Source: Nostoc sp. CHAB 5824
Lineage (GTDB): Bacteria > Cyanobacteriota > Cyanobacteriia > Cyanobacteriales > Nostocaceae
Length of the DNA: 64,000 nt
Reading direction: 5' to 3'
Assembly: GCF_020829665.1 (NCBI RefSeq)
Contig: NZ_JAIVFT010000006.1
Coordinates: 286,524 to 350,523, forward strand
Shown here one piece after another: positions 50,756 to 60,191 of this stretch; within the stretch, counting starts at the first letter, position 1; every line of letters starts with the position of its first letter. The position numbers were made by a program, and so were the translations under genes. The notes below the pieces were generated by a model. It saw only the letters and a program-made list of their open reading frames with translations, searched no databases and had not been told where the DNA came from.

Positions 50756-51507
50756 GTTACAGTAACCTGTTTGCTAAGGTTAAAATTTTTGTTTTTAGTG
50801 TCAACTCGATCTAAAAGTCATTATCTTATCATAAACAATCTCTAACTTCCTGTCTTCTTGCCTGATATAAATACTGACTAATGAGCAAATAGCATCATAT
50901 TATTAACCTTCAATAATTTCTCTGCTTGTCAAAGCTAATTCTGATTATTACATGCAGTTAATATCATGTCATTAACATTAAATATAAATTCATAGTAATC
51001 GAAAACTAATTGTTATAATAAAAGTATAGTATTTCCTCAATTTAATTAATAATAAAAGTTCATTAAATCACAGCATACTAGTTTCATCTAAATTTAAAAA
51101 ATTAATCTAGTATGATGGATGTAATATGATCATAATATCAATTCAATACCTTACTATTAAAAATTAATCATGATCTGGAATTAAAGTTTAATACTGCTTT
51201 GGCTACAAATAGTTCAGAGTGTAAATTATCGCCTGAAACTGTCTAAAACTTTTAATTTTGAGTGAAATGGTATTACCTAAAACTATTTATCGCTTCTGGT
51301 TAATACTTAATCACAAATCCTGTGATCTGAAAATATGCAAGTAAAATGCTCATCAGCAGATGACATTATTTTTGAGGTTTTTGAGAATCAGCGGGTGCTG
51401 GGGGCAATGGCAAGAAAGGTTCTCTTTGTGAGATATTTCCACGCTCCATGTAAACCCCCTCTCTTTACTGGCTTATAGATATTGAGAAGAAAAACACGTT
51501 TTGTGTT
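50756..51507. other. AT-rich intergenic region, nothing recognised
   Basis: About 750 bp, very AT-rich between the GGDEF gene and folB. Small frames here have no ribosome site or familiar sequence. Confidence 0.4.
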
Positions 51508-51876
51508 TTAGAGATTGGACTTACTTTTAGTCAGTTCAATGCTAATTTTGCCACCAAAGTCTGGAATAGGTGCGGCAGGTTTACTCAGAATGACTTGTAT
51601 TTGTGTTACACGATCGCATTGTTGGAGGATAGAATCTGCGATCGTTGCTACCAACTTCTCGACCAAAGCAAACTTAGACGTTTTGACCAGATGTTGTATC
51701 AAGCTAATGACGCTGCGATAATCTAAAGTATCTTCGATCGCGTCAGTCTTGGCCGCTGTGGAGATATCCAACCATAACCTCACATCCACCTCAAACCATT
51801 GTCCTAGCACCTGTTCTTCTCGCAGATACCCAGTGTAGCCATAGCAGCGAATTCCCGTTAAATGAATGCAGTCCAT
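51508..51876 (-). CDS. folB: Dihydroneopterin aldolase
   Basis: 122 residues from ATG at 51876 (MDCIHLTGIRCYGYTGYLRE), the usual start for the family; longer upstream frames are unlikely. It has the catalytic Glu in YLREEQVLGQWFEVDV, DTLDYRSV and ALVEKLVATIADSIL, then VQVILSKPAAPIP-type end (IQVILSKPAAPIP). It cleaves dihydroneopterin in folate synthesis. It is divergent from menD. Confidence 0.92.
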   Translation of the reverse strand: MDCIHLTGIRCYGYTGYLREEQVLGQWFEVDVRLWLDISTAAKTDAIEDTLDYRSVISLIQHLVKTSKFALVEKLVATIADSILQQCDRVTQIQVILSKPAAPIPDFGGKISIELTKSKSNL

Positions 51877-52141
51877 AAAAGTTTGAGAGCAAATTGTGCA
51901 TTTTGTAGAAAGTAAAGCAAGTTTGCTTGGAGATTTTCTTTTCCACAAACTTGTGTGGCGGTATTGGCTTCCATCACCGCATTTGTGAGGGTTGGCTTAC
52001 AACCCACCTTTAGGTCAAGCTGCTTTTGAAGTTTCGAGGATCGGCTTCCCTCCCTCGGACTTCTCTTTACCCAACTTTCCCAAATGGATTTTAAATTGAA
52101 TTTCCCTAGACAAAATCTAAAATTTAGATTGTTTTATAGCT

Positions 52142-53905
52142 ATGTTTGATTTAATGCCGACCGCCTATAGGAATGTTAATCAACTTTGGGCTTATATCTT
52201 AACAGAGACGCTAAAGCGGTTGGGATTGACTTGTGCCATCATTTGTCCTGGATCGCGCTCTACACCTCTAGCAGTCGCCTTTGCTCAACAAGTACTTGAG
52301 ATTGAAGCGATTTCCATTCTCGATGAACGTTCCGCCGCCTTTTTTGCCTTGGGACAAGCTAAAGCAACCGGACGCCCTGTGGTACTAGTTTGTACTTCTG
52401 GTACAGCTGGAGCAAATTTTTATCCCGCAGTAATTGAAGCCTCATATAGTCGTGTACCACTGTTGATATTGACCACCGATAGACCACCAGAATTGCGAGA
52501 TTGCCACTCTGGGCAAACTGTAGATCAATTGAGATTATATGGAAATTACCCGAATTGGCAAACGGAGTTAGCCTTACCCTCCGCCGATCTGGGAATGCTA
52601 GCTTACCTGCGACAAACGGTAATTCATAGCTGGCAAAGAGCGCAAACCCCTACAAAGGGGCCAGTACACTTGAATATTCCCTTTCGCGATCCCCTAGCGC
52701 CTCTTCCTGATGGAACTGACTTGAGTTATTTGCAATCCCAGTTTCAACCAGAAGACTTTTTTGCAGGAATAGGAAACACCACTCCATTTGCAATTCCCGA
52801 TTCCCGATTCTCAATTCCCCAAGAATGGAAGGAATGCGATCGCGGCATTATTATCGCAGGTGTTGCCCAACCCCAGCAACCACAGGAATATTGTAGAGCG
52901 ATGGCGCACCTTTCCCAAACTCTCAAATGGCCTGTGCTAGCTGAGGGACTCTCCCCAGTGAGAAATTATGCCGAACTCAACCCTTATTTAATTTCCACTT
53001 ATGATCTGATTTTGCGAAATCAGCAACTAGCAAAGCAGCTAGCGCCGGAAATGGTGATTCAGGTGGGAGAAATGCCTACAAGTAAAGAACTGCGTACCTG
53101 GATAGATGCAACCCAACCACGACGCTGGGTGATTGACCCTAGTGAGCAAAACCTCGACCCTTTGCACGGGAGAACGACGCATTTGCGAATATCTGTAGAA
53201 GATATAAAGGTAGAGGAGATAAATTTATCTTTCTCCTCAGACTATTTGCAGCAATGGTGTGATGCGGAAGCTAAAGTCAGGTTAGTTGTTGACCAGACGA
53301 TGGGGAAAATAGATGAAGTCATTGAGAGTAAAGCAGCTTGGTTAATTTCTCAGATTTTACCGCCAGGAACGCCTCTATTTATTGCCAATAGTATGCCTGT
53401 GCGGGATGTGGAATATTTCTGGAAACCGAATAATTTAGGAGTGCGATCGTATTTTAACCGGGGTGCAAATGGCATTGATGGCACATTATCCACAGCTTTA
53501 GGAATCGCCCATCGCCAGCAAAGTAGTGTGATGTTAACGGGAGATTTAGCGCTGTTGCATGACACCAATGGTTTTTTAATCCGCAATAAGTTTGTTGGAC
53601 ATCTCACAATTTTATTAATCAATAACAATGGCGGTGGGATTTTTGAAATGTTACCCATTGCCAAGTTTGACCCACCATTTGAAGAGTTTTTTGGCACTCC
53701 CCAGGATATTGATTTTGCTCAGCTGTGCGCTACTTATAATGTTCAGCATGAATTGATTACTTCTTGGGAACAGTTGCAGCAAAAATTAAACCCGCTCCCA
53801 ACTCAGGGAATTCGGGTTTTAGAGTTGCAGACAAATCGCAAAGCAGATGCCAAGTGGCGACAAGATAATTTAAATAAGTTTGCCGCAAATATTACAATGA
53901 AATGA
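52142..53905 (+). CDS. menD: SEPHCHC synthase (MenD), phylloquinone synthesis
   Basis: 587 residues; MPTAYRNVNQLW four residues in is an alternative start. A thiamine-diphosphate enzyme with ICPGSRSTPLAVAFA, SILDERSAAFFALG (catalytic Glu), VLVCTSGTAGANFYPAVIEA, and the ThDP-binding GDLALLHDTNGFL to LLINNNGGGIFEMLP. It joins 2-oxoglutarate and isochorismate. Residues about 215-230 (PFAIPDSRFSIPQEW) are encoded by the low-complexity repeat ATTCCCGATTC, probably an in-frame intrusion in the linker after the N-terminal domain. menB lies 2 kb downstream. Confidence 0.95.
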   Translation: MFDLMPTAYRNVNQLWAYILTETLKRLGLTCAIICPGSRSTPLAVAFAQQVLEIEAISILDERSAAFFALGQAKATGRPVVLVCTSGTAGANFYPAVIEASYSRVPLLILTTDRPPELRDCHSGQTVDQLRLYGNYPNWQTELALPSADLGMLAYLRQTVIHSWQRAQTPTKGPVHLNIPFRDPLAPLPDGTDLSYLQSQFQPEDFFAGIGNTTPFAIPDSRFSIPQEWKECDRGIIIAGVAQPQQPQEYCRAMAHLSQTLKWPVLAEGLSPVRNYAELNPYLISTYDLILRNQQLAKQLAPEMVIQVGEMPTSKELRTWIDATQPRRWVIDPSEQNLDPLHGRTTHLRISVEDIKVEEINLSFSSDYLQQWCDAEAKVRLVVDQTMGKIDEVIESKAAWLISQILPPGTPLFIANSMPVRDVEYFWKPNNLGVRSYFNRGANGIDGTLSTALGIAHRQQSSVMLTGDLALLHDTNGFLIRNKFVGHLTILLINNNGGGIFEMLPIAKFDPPFEEFFGTPQDIDFAQLCATYNVQHELITSWEQLQQKLNPLPTQGIRVLELQTNRKADAKWRQDNLNKFAANITMK

Positions 53906-53926
53906 GGAAGATCAACTTGGAATTAT

Positions 53927-54175
53927 TTATTCACCCAAAGACCTTTCTATTGCTCTTCGGATATACTTTTGATAGGGAATACCTTCTTTTTTCGATGCAG
54001 TTTTAACCGTTTCTAGCATTTCCTCTGATACTCTTAGATTTACAGTTTTGTCTTTAGGCTGAAATTCAAAAGTAACAGGCTTAAAGTTGTCTTTATGAAG
54101 ATAATCTGACAAATCTTCATCTAGTAAGCTCTCTAATTCTTCATCAGTTTTGATTCTAGGAAATATTTTCTTCAT
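53927..54175 (-). CDS. brnA: BrnA-like antitoxin
   Basis: 82 residues. Flexible N-terminus (MKKIFPRIKTDEELESLLDE), then the ribbon-helix-helix domain VNLRVSEEMLETVKTASKKE and YQKYIRRAIERSL. It overlaps the 3' end of the BrnT gene by 20 bp, as expected of a brnT-brnA operon, where BrnA neutralises the toxin and represses the promoter. The toxin gene is interrupted, so this is an antitoxin left without a complete partner. Confidence 0.8.
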   Translation of the reverse strand: MKKIFPRIKTDEELESLLDEDLSDYLHKDNFKPVTFEFQPKDKTVNLRVSEEMLETVKTASKKEGIPYQKYIRRAIERSLGE

Positions 54176-54695
54176 ATTTTTTAGCCTCTTTCTCTCTCAT
54201 GTAACGAGTGCTGATAGGTCTAATTAACCTTTTTCCTTGCTTTTCCCGGAATGTAAATCCTACGAAAATATATCTACCTTTGATTGATACACCTGTTGCA
54301 ATAAATCTATCTTCACTTTCAGAGTGCTTTATATCAGGTGAAACCCTAAGAGGATGTTTTAAAAGTCCTCTTGTCGGTAACAAAACGTTTTAGATCCTCC
54401 TAAATCCCCCGATAAATTGGGGGACTTTGATTCCGGTTCCCCCCTTTTTAAGGGGAGCCAGCGCGGTCTTCTCCCAAGGGGAGACGCCAAGGGCGATGGG
54501 GTCTCCCCAAGTGGAGCGACTGGCGTGGGTTAGGGGGGATCAATAAGTGCAAAGATACAGCCAACCACTTTTAAAACAACCTCTAAGACTTTTATCAAGG
54601 AACAAAGCCTCAATTTCCTCTAATGAGACTCCGTGCTTTTGGCATTTTTCAATATTTCCATCATCCCAGTCAAAGCCGGATACACCTTCTGTCAT
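54156..54695 (-). pseudogene. brnT: BrnT toxin gene interrupted by a 234-bp MITE
   Basis: The 5' piece starts at ATG 54695: MTEGVSGFDWDDGNIEKCQK to EEIEALFLDKSL. The 3' piece resumes at about 54346 with RVSPDIKHSESEDRFIATGV to RPISTRYMREKEAKKYEENI. Deleting 54350-54583 plus one copy of the flanking TAA joins them in frame as FLDKSLRVSPDIKHSESE, the normal BrnT sequence. The interrupted gene makes at most an N-terminal fragment, or a 3' fragment from a start inside the element, without the catalytic N-terminal part. Confidence 0.9.
54350..54583. mobile_element. MITE inside brnT, with 3-bp TAA target duplication
   Basis: Left end GAGGATGTTTTAAAAGTCCT and right end ACTTTTAAAACAACCTC are inverted (16 of the first 17 bases match). 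TAA flanks both sides (54347-54349 and 54584-54586). The interior holds further palindromic DNA (GATCCTCCTAAATCCCCC to GGGTTAGGGGGGATC) and no transposase. Confidence 0.92.
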
Positions 54696-54877
54696 AAATT
54701 ATAGTAACGCTTGTATATACAAATGTCAATACTAAAAATTAAATGCATCTCCGTTTTAATTGTCATAGGACGAGCGATCGCACTTTTTCTTCCACCGCTT
54801 CTGACATACCCGCGTGTCTGCAAATGCTTCTTGACTAGCGAAAACTTTATTTGTAGCTATGATTATTTTACGAAGTG

Positions 54878-54906
54878 CGTAGGCGTAGCCCACCGCAGGT
54901 ATCGCT
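54878..54906. repeat. Dispersed palindromic repeat, copy 3
   Basis: GCGTAGGCGTAGCCCACCGC followed by AGGTATCGC, downstream of the Rpn gene. An identical copy sits at 55828-55856 upstream of menB, so the Rpn gene is bracketed by direct repeats. Confidence 0.8.
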
Positions 54907-54930
54907 CTCCTCTGCGTCTCTGGGTAAAAC

Positions 54931-55767
54931 TTACCCGCTTACTTCACCTTGTAACCATCGTTCCAAATCAGCAAGAGTAGAGAAATCCAACAAAGCATCA
55001 CCTAAAGCTTCCAACTGTTCCACTGATAACCCTTGAATCTGGGACAGAAGCGCATCAGGAATATTACCTACGCGCCGATTTAATAGTCGTAAAACGATCG
55101 TTCTTTCTCCTTCGACCTTTCCTTCTTTCTTCGCTTCCTGAATAGCCCGTGGTTCTTCCAGATTTAGTCCCAACATTGCTGCAATCTCCTCTCGACTAAG
55201 GTTAGAAAACTTGTAGACGATAATCGTCGTCACCAAATCAATTATCGCTTGTTCCGATTGTTGCCGTGCTTGCTCCAGCAAAAACCGTGTCCCTTCCACT
55301 GCTTCGGCTTCAGAATTAACATTTGTCAGCAACATCAAACCTAATCCCAAAGGTTGTTCTCGCAAATCCCCCAACTCATCCAAATAAACCTGCTTGACTT
55401 GACCACTTTCCAACAAAGCGCGGTGAATTGAAGAGGAAGAAGGTTCCAGACTGCGAGAAGCAAAAATTATTACCCCAAACCAGTCATCGTAACGAATCGA
55501 GTTGCGGTAGAGAAACAAAAATAATTCGCTAAAGAAGCGGTGATACAGGTCTTCGTCCTTCTGAAACTGCACTTCAGCAAAAAAGACGGTTTTGGAAACT
55601 GCATTGGCGGGAGGTAAGAAGACTCCATCAATCCGAAACGCCGTTTCTTTCACTTCAACTGATTCAAACTGGTAGTTTTGGGCTTCTGGGGGTGGTTCAT
55701 CTACTAATTCAAACAGCAAACCCGGAAATTGCTTAAATAATTTGTAGAAGATGGAGTGGCGCCGCAT
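54931..55767 (-). CDS. Rpn-family recombination-promoting nuclease
   Basis: 278 residues. The N-terminal PD-(D/E)XK core is intact: FRIDGVFLPP (Asp), then KTVFFAEVQFQKDEDLYHRF (Glu-Val-Gln). The middle has QVYLDELGDLREQPLGLGLM, and the C-terminus VYKFSNLSREEIAAMLGL and a Lys/Glu-rich stretch (EAKKEGKVEGERTIV). Rpn proteins are DNA endonucleases, often mobile and variable. It lies between brnTA and menB and is flanked by two identical 29-bp dispersed repeats, signs of an accessory insertion between the men genes. Confidence 0.9.
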   Translation of the reverse strand: MRRHSIFYKLFKQFPGLLFELVDEPPPEAQNYQFESVEVKETAFRIDGVFLPPANAVSKTVFFAEVQFQKDEDLYHRFFSELFLFLYRNSIRYDDWFGVIIFASRSLEPSSSSIHRALLESGQVKQVYLDELGDLREQPLGLGLMLLTNVNSEAEAVEGTRFLLEQARQQSEQAIIDLVTTIIVYKFSNLSREEIAAMLGLNLEEPRAIQEAKKEGKVEGERTIVLRLLNRRVGNIPDALLSQIQGLSVEQLEALGDALLDFSTLADLERWLQGEVSG

Positions 55768-55827
55768 TTTTATTCCTCAACACCCAGACAACTACCAGAT
55801 TGTAAAGGCTTAAGACAACAATTTTAG

Positions 55828-55856
55828 CGTAGGCGTAGCCCACCGCAGGTATCGCA
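55828..55856. repeat. Dispersed palindromic repeat, copy 4
   Basis: Identical to the copy at 54878-54906. Confidence 0.8.
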
Positions 55857-55908
55857 TGTCCCTACGTCCGCGATAAAATTCTCAAGCACAACAGCGCACT
55901 CCATACCA

Positions 55909-56742
55909 ATGCAAATTAACTGGGAAACTGCCAAAACCTACGAAGATATTCTGTATCAAAAAACTGATGGTATTGCAAAAATCACCATCAACCGTCCCCA
56001 TAAACGTAATGCTTTCCGTCCTGAAACAGTCTTTGAACTGTACGACGCTTTCTGTAATGCTCGTGAAGATACTACTATTGGTGTTGTCCTATTTACTGGC
56101 TATGGCCCACATACTGATGGTAAATATGCCTTCTGTTCTGGTGGCGATCAAAGTGTGCGGGGACATGCGGGTTATGTGGATGATACTGGCATCCCTCGCT
56201 TGAATGTGTTGGACTTACAACGCCTGATTCGTTCCATGCCGAAAGTGGTGATTGCCCTAGTAGCTGGATATGCGATCGGTGGTGGACATGTCCTTCATTT
56301 AATTTGCGACCTTACCATTGCAGCCGATAACGCCATTTTTGGACAGACTGGCCCCAAAGTCGGTAGTTTCGATGGTGGTTTTGGAGCCAGCTATCTCGCC
56401 CGCGTTGTGGGGCAAAAAAAAGCTAGAGAAATTTGGTTTTTATGCCGTCAATATGATGCACAACAAGCGCTAGAAATGGGCTTAATTAATTGCGTCGTCC
56501 CAGTCGAACAACTAGAAGCGGAAGGTATTCAATGGGCGCAGGAGATTTTAGAAAAAAGTCCGATCGCAATTCGGTGTCTCAAAGCCGCGTTCAACGCTGA
56601 TTGTGACGGACAAGCTGGTTTACAAGAACTTGCTGGGAATGCCACCTTACTTTATTACATGACAGAAGAGGGGTCTGAAGGCAAACAAGCCTTTCTCGAA
56701 AAGCGTCCACCAGATTTCCGCTCTTTTCCTTGGTTACCTTAA
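55909..56742 (+). CDS. menB: 1,4-dihydroxy-2-naphthoyl-CoA synthase
   Basis: 277 residues of the crotonase fold. Signatures: [60 protein letters not shown] and [15 protein letters not shown], the last two carrying catalytic and CoA-binding residues. It cyclises o-succinylbenzoyl-CoA in phylloquinone synthesis. It lies near menD but is separated from it by the brnTA and Rpn insertions. A clear terminator follows immediately. Confidence 0.96.
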   Translation: MQINWETAKTYEDILYQKTDGIAKITINRPHKRNAFRPETVFELYDAFCNAREDTTIGVVLFTGYGPHTDGKYAFCSGGDQSVRGHAGYVDDTGIPRLNVLDLQRLIRSMPKVVIALVAGYAIGGGHVLHLICDLTIAADNAIFGQTGPKVGSFDGGFGASYLARVVGQKKAREIWFLCRQYDAQQALEMGLINCVVPVEQLEAEGIQWAQEILEKSPIAIRCLKAAFNADCDGQAGLQELAGNATLLYYMTEEGSEGKQAFLEKRPPDFRSFPWLP

Positions 56743-56747
56743 AACTG

Positions 56748-56783
56748 CAAAAATCGCACCCTTTAGTGAGGTGCGATTTTTGT
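56748..56783 (+). terminator. Terminator after menB
   Basis: Stem AAAAATCGCACC with GGTGCGATTTTT around a 9-nt loop, 6 bp after the menB stop. Confidence 0.88.
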
Positions 56784-56869
56784 AAATGTCAATATTTACA
56801 GCACTAAAAATCTTAAAAACAAATCTTATCTTAAGCAAATTACAAAATCAGTTCAGTAATAATGGATGA

Positions 56870-57184
56870 CTAAATAACCACTGCTTTAGTCTTTACCTGT
56901 TCAGATACAGAGGCAGTTATTTCCTCTACAGCGGCAAGAGCAGCATTGTCCAAATCTGAGGCTAGAGATTGAGAAGATGTTAAAACTGGGGCTGCATCTG
57001 GCAAACTCCAAGCATCTTCCAAGGTTTCCCAAGAAGGTGCAAAAGGTGGAAGCGCCAAAGAGCAAGCCTTCCAAGTTGCTTGAACTGGTGCTCCCAATTG
57101 CTGGCACGTTCCACCACGGCGACCCTCTGGCTGGTAATGACGGCAATATCTACAGGCAGATGCTAAAAATTTAATGGGTTTCAT
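56870..57184 (-). CDS. Conserved cyanobacterial Cys-motif protein
   Basis: 104 residues. The first half is conserved-looking and Cys-rich: FLASACRYCRHYQPEGRRGG, TCQQLGAPVQATWKACSLAL and PPFAPSWE. Four cysteines (Cys-x2-Cys ... Cys ... Cys) could bind a metal. The second half is acidic and variable. No transmembrane segment. I recall it as a widespread cyanobacterial hypothetical protein, with no known function. It is convergent with menB. Confidence 0.7.
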   Translation of the reverse strand: MKPIKFLASACRYCRHYQPEGRRGGTCQQLGAPVQATWKACSLALPPFAPSWETLEDAWSLPDAAPVLTSSQSLASDLDNAALAAVEEITASVSEQVKTKAVVI

Positions 57185-57654
57185 TTGGCTTCATCTTTAG
57201 TGCCGTTTCCGGCTGAATTTCATCCTTATATTTTGCTTCTATATATAAAGAAGGATAAAAGCCAAAAAGCCATTATTTTCTATAGGTTTCAGCGATCCCG
57301 ACGAAAAAATAAACTTTAGGATATTTTTATATTCTTGTTATATTTATAAATAATGCTTGAAGTGGTTAACTATAGATTTTGGCTAAAACTTATTAGGGAT
57401 CAAGACTAAAACCAAAGCTTTTGATTTCTCTAGCCTTTTAACTTCCTCCTTAAGGATAGCTTAAGGCATATAATTTCAGATAAATAGTCAGCTTTGCATA
57501 CCACATTCGACATATTTTAGCGGGAAAATACATTTTTTCTCAAGAATTAAAACTATATTTATGTGGCAGCAGCAAGTTACTTTAGGGTAAATTCTGCTCA
57601 ACGAATAATCGCTAAACTATTTTGCTTTTAATCATAGGTCAGGACTGATTACCT
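57185..57654. other. AT-rich intergenic region, nothing recognised
   Basis: About 470 bp of AT-rich DNA, presumably the promoter of the Cys-motif gene on one side. No repeat or small gene is seen. Confidence 0.4.
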
Positions 57655-58197
57655 TCAAAACTGTTTAGCAGCACAAACAGAACAGACTTCCCAGCGCTGA
57701 AGTTCGCCGGGTGGAGTGGGAGATTGACACTGGGGGCAAAGGGGTAAGCCATGCGATCGCGATCGCATGATCTTCGCCCAATGTCCAAAAGCAGCATTTG
57801 CATCCTTGGTGGGTGTAACATCAGGACAGCTAATCTCATCACCAAGGTAACTGGGATGCTCATCAGGCGAAACCGTTTGTTGCTGTTTCGTTTCCACAGA
57901 TGGATTCTGCCAGCCAGCTGTAGAGAAGCGAATATCAACCAAAGCCGTTGGCAGGTTTTTATTCAACTTTAAAAGCAGAGACTGACGACCAAAAGTCAGG
58001 TTTTGCGCCCAAGCTGCACTAGAAGTCGCTACCCACAAAACATCGCGCTGAATCGATAATGGTCGAGTATGTGCGGCAACCACTGGCCCAACAACTTCTG
58101 CCCAACACTTAACCAAACGTTGAAATGGTTGCTCTTGCCATTTAGCCTGCTTTCCTAGAACGTCTAAAATATCATTAATTGATTTAAACGACATCAT
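57655..58197 (-). CDS. DUF721 (DciA-like) protein with a C-terminal zinc-ribbon-like tail
   Basis: 180 residues. Residues about 1-95 are the DUF721 domain (LVKCWAEVVGPVVAAHTRPL, then DVLWVATSSAAWAQNLTFGR), which in many bacteria is DciA, the loader of replicative helicase DnaB. A variable linker follows. The C-terminus has CPQCQSPTPPGELQRWEVCS and VCAAKQF, that is Cys-x2-Cys, 14 residues, Cys-x2-Cys, a probable zinc ribbon. It stands alone between unrelated genes. Start at the second Met is equally possible. Confidence 0.8.
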   Translation of the reverse strand: MMSFKSINDILDVLGKQAKWQEQPFQRLVKCWAEVVGPVVAAHTRPLSIQRDVLWVATSSAAWAQNLTFGRQSLLLKLNKNLPTALVDIRFSTAGWQNPSVETKQQQTVSPDEHPSYLGDEISCPDVTPTKDANAAFGHWAKIMRSRSHGLPLCPQCQSPTPPGELQRWEVCSVCAAKQF

Positions 58198-58449
58198 TAA
58201 AAGTGCTGTACATGGATAGCGGGGCGTTTAGCCCGTGTTGAGTAATGAGTGAGGAGTAAGGAGTTCTCCTCCTGCTCCCCTCACTGCCCATACTCTATTT
58301 CCAAAATAGACCCCTATGAACTATCGTTCACAACAAATCTCTTTTCTAGCCCCCAATGCTCAGTCTATCTATTTAGATAATTTTCGGTAATATTGTCAAA
58401 AATATATCTAAAGTTAATTCCAGCAGTCTACGTTTGAGGCACAGAGACA

Positions 58450-59793
58450 ATGACTCAAAACCCCCTGAACGATTCCAGTACTCAATCGTCTAAAACACCT
58501 GGGTTGAAACCAGCACTAACAGCAGCGCTAGCGAGTTTAGAAGTGCCGCTAGATCAAGAGTTAGCTCGATACCGACGCACGCGAACTGGTTTGATGTCAT
58601 CAAAGCAGCCTCGTGTCGCAAGTTACATAAGTAATCAAACCCAGCCGTTGACTGCCATACTTGCAACATCAGGCACAGTTCAGTCATCAGTAACGGAAAT
58701 TAAAACCAACGTGCCGCCTGCATCTGTACCCGTGCATTTTCAGGAAACCTCAGTACCAGATACGGCAAAAATTGACATACCGCCTGCATCTTCTGTAGCT
58801 GTGAATCCTGAAATGAAACCAGCGCCAGCTAAGGCAAAGACAGAGGAACGAAATAATCTGAATGTGACCTCTACTTCAGATTCTGCTAAAACACAAACTC
58901 AACTTCCACCACCCCCGCCCAACTTTAGTAGCAGCATCGTGCCAGCAGTCGTTAAAGATACTAAGAGCGAAAACCTCTTGCAACCAGATGACACCCCTAA
59001 GCACCCAGATGACTATTTGGAATCTAGTGAAGCACTACTGCGAAGTCTGACAGAAGAACAACCAGAAACCAAGAAGCCAAGCAATTCTAGCGACAGTCTG
59101 CTATCACCCTTGGGTATCGGCTCAATGTTGCTGCTATTAGTAGCAAGTCTTACCTTGGGTTATGTAGTGTTCAATCCCAAAAGCTTGTCACAATGGAATT
59201 TAGGCAAATTATTTAACGGTAACTCGTCTCCTGCACCAGAAAATACTGAAGAAGTTGGGAGTAATGTCCAACCTCAGATCCAGTCACCAAGCACATCAAT
59301 ACCCAAGTATCCCAATCTAGCTGCCCAAGAGTTTCCTGAGGTGAGAGACCCCAATGATGTAGTTGGCTTAAAACCCAAAGTCCAACCAACCCTCGCAGTA
59401 GTGCCTAATCCAGTCGTTCCCCCAAATCCCGCAAATCCTCAAGCGGCATTGCCTGAACCCAACACAGCCTTAAAACCGACAAATCCGATCGCCTTAGCAC
59501 CAGTACCGACGCTACAGCCCTTGTCTCCCCTGAATTTGCCTCCCACTTCAACAGCAAAAACCTCGCCAAAGCCGGATGCAGAAATCAAACCAGCAACAGA
59601 TGGGTTCTATCATGTAGTAATAGATAATAAAGAATCAGCTTTAGCCTCAGCACGGGAAGTAATTCCTGATGCTTATCTATCACCAAACAAAGAATTGATT
59701 TATCTCGGTGCTTTTAAGACTAAAGAGCAAGTACAACAACATATGAAATTGTTACAGGCAAAGGGAATAAAGGCACGGGTTCAGCAGCCATGA
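58450..59793 (+). CDS. Bitopic membrane protein with C-terminal SPOR-like domain
   Basis: 447 residues. A cytosolic N-terminus of about 215 residues, disordered and Pro/Thr/Ser-rich after a conserved start (LTAALASLEVPLDQELARYR). One membrane helix follows (IGSMLLLLVASLTLGYVVF, about 220-238), then a long Pro/Asn/Ala-rich periplasmic linker, and a C-terminal SPOR-like module (FYHVVIDNKESALASAREVI, LIYLGAFKTKEQVQQHMKLL). Probably binds peptidoglycan and acts in cell wall or division processes. The call rests on architecture. Confidence 0.75.
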   Translation: MTQNPLNDSSTQSSKTPGLKPALTAALASLEVPLDQELARYRRTRTGLMSSKQPRVASYISNQTQPLTAILATSGTVQSSVTEIKTNVPPASVPVHFQETSVPDTAKIDIPPASSVAVNPEMKPAPAKAKTEERNNLNVTSTSDSAKTQTQLPPPPPNFSSSIVPAVVKDTKSENLLQPDDTPKHPDDYLESSEALLRSLTEEQPETKKPSNSSDSLLSPLGIGSMLLLLVASLTLGYVVFNPKSLSQWNLGKLFNGNSSPAPENTEEVGSNVQPQIQSPSTSIPKYPNLAAQEFPEVRDPNDVVGLKPKVQPTLAVVPNPVVPPNPANPQAALPEPNTALKPTNPIALAPVPTLQPLSPLNLPPTSTAKTSPKPDAEIKPATDGFYHVVIDNKESALASAREVIPDAYLSPNKELIYLGAFKTKEQVQQHMKLLQAKGIKARVQQP

Positions 59794-60191
59794 GTTGCAA
59801 AAATCTACGATACCATGAGATAACAGTCCTGAGTCATGAGTGCTGAGTCCTGCGTAAACAGGACACGGGTACACAAGGAGAAGTCTGTAGCTTCTGCGGC
59901 TTCCTGCAGCGTGCGTTGGCTTATGGCGTGTTGGCGCAACCCGCCGTACCCCTACGGGGATCTTGTTACGCGTAGCGTCTCGTCGCAGAGAAGGCATCAG
60001 AACTTTGGAGGACACGAGGAAATTTTAATTATCCCCGTTGCCGCATCTACCACTTTTTGCGTCCTTTTGGTAAAGTCAGAAGTTTTAATACTCAGCACTA
60101 AGTTAGTTAGGATGTGGCATCCACATAGGCAGTGATGAGTAATTATCAAAACTCATTACTCAGCACTGAATTTCGTGAATGGAGAGCCGAC
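59794..60191. other. Repeat-rich intergenic region upstream of pspA
   Basis: About 400 bp. Dispersed repeat DNA at 59880-59990 (gcttctgcggcttcctgcag; cccgccgtacccctacgggg; acgcgtagcgtctcgtcgca). GAGTCATGAGTGCTGAGTCC and CAGTGATGAGTAATTATC-type repeats flank it. GGAGAG at 60181 is the ribosome site for the next gene. Confidence 0.6.
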
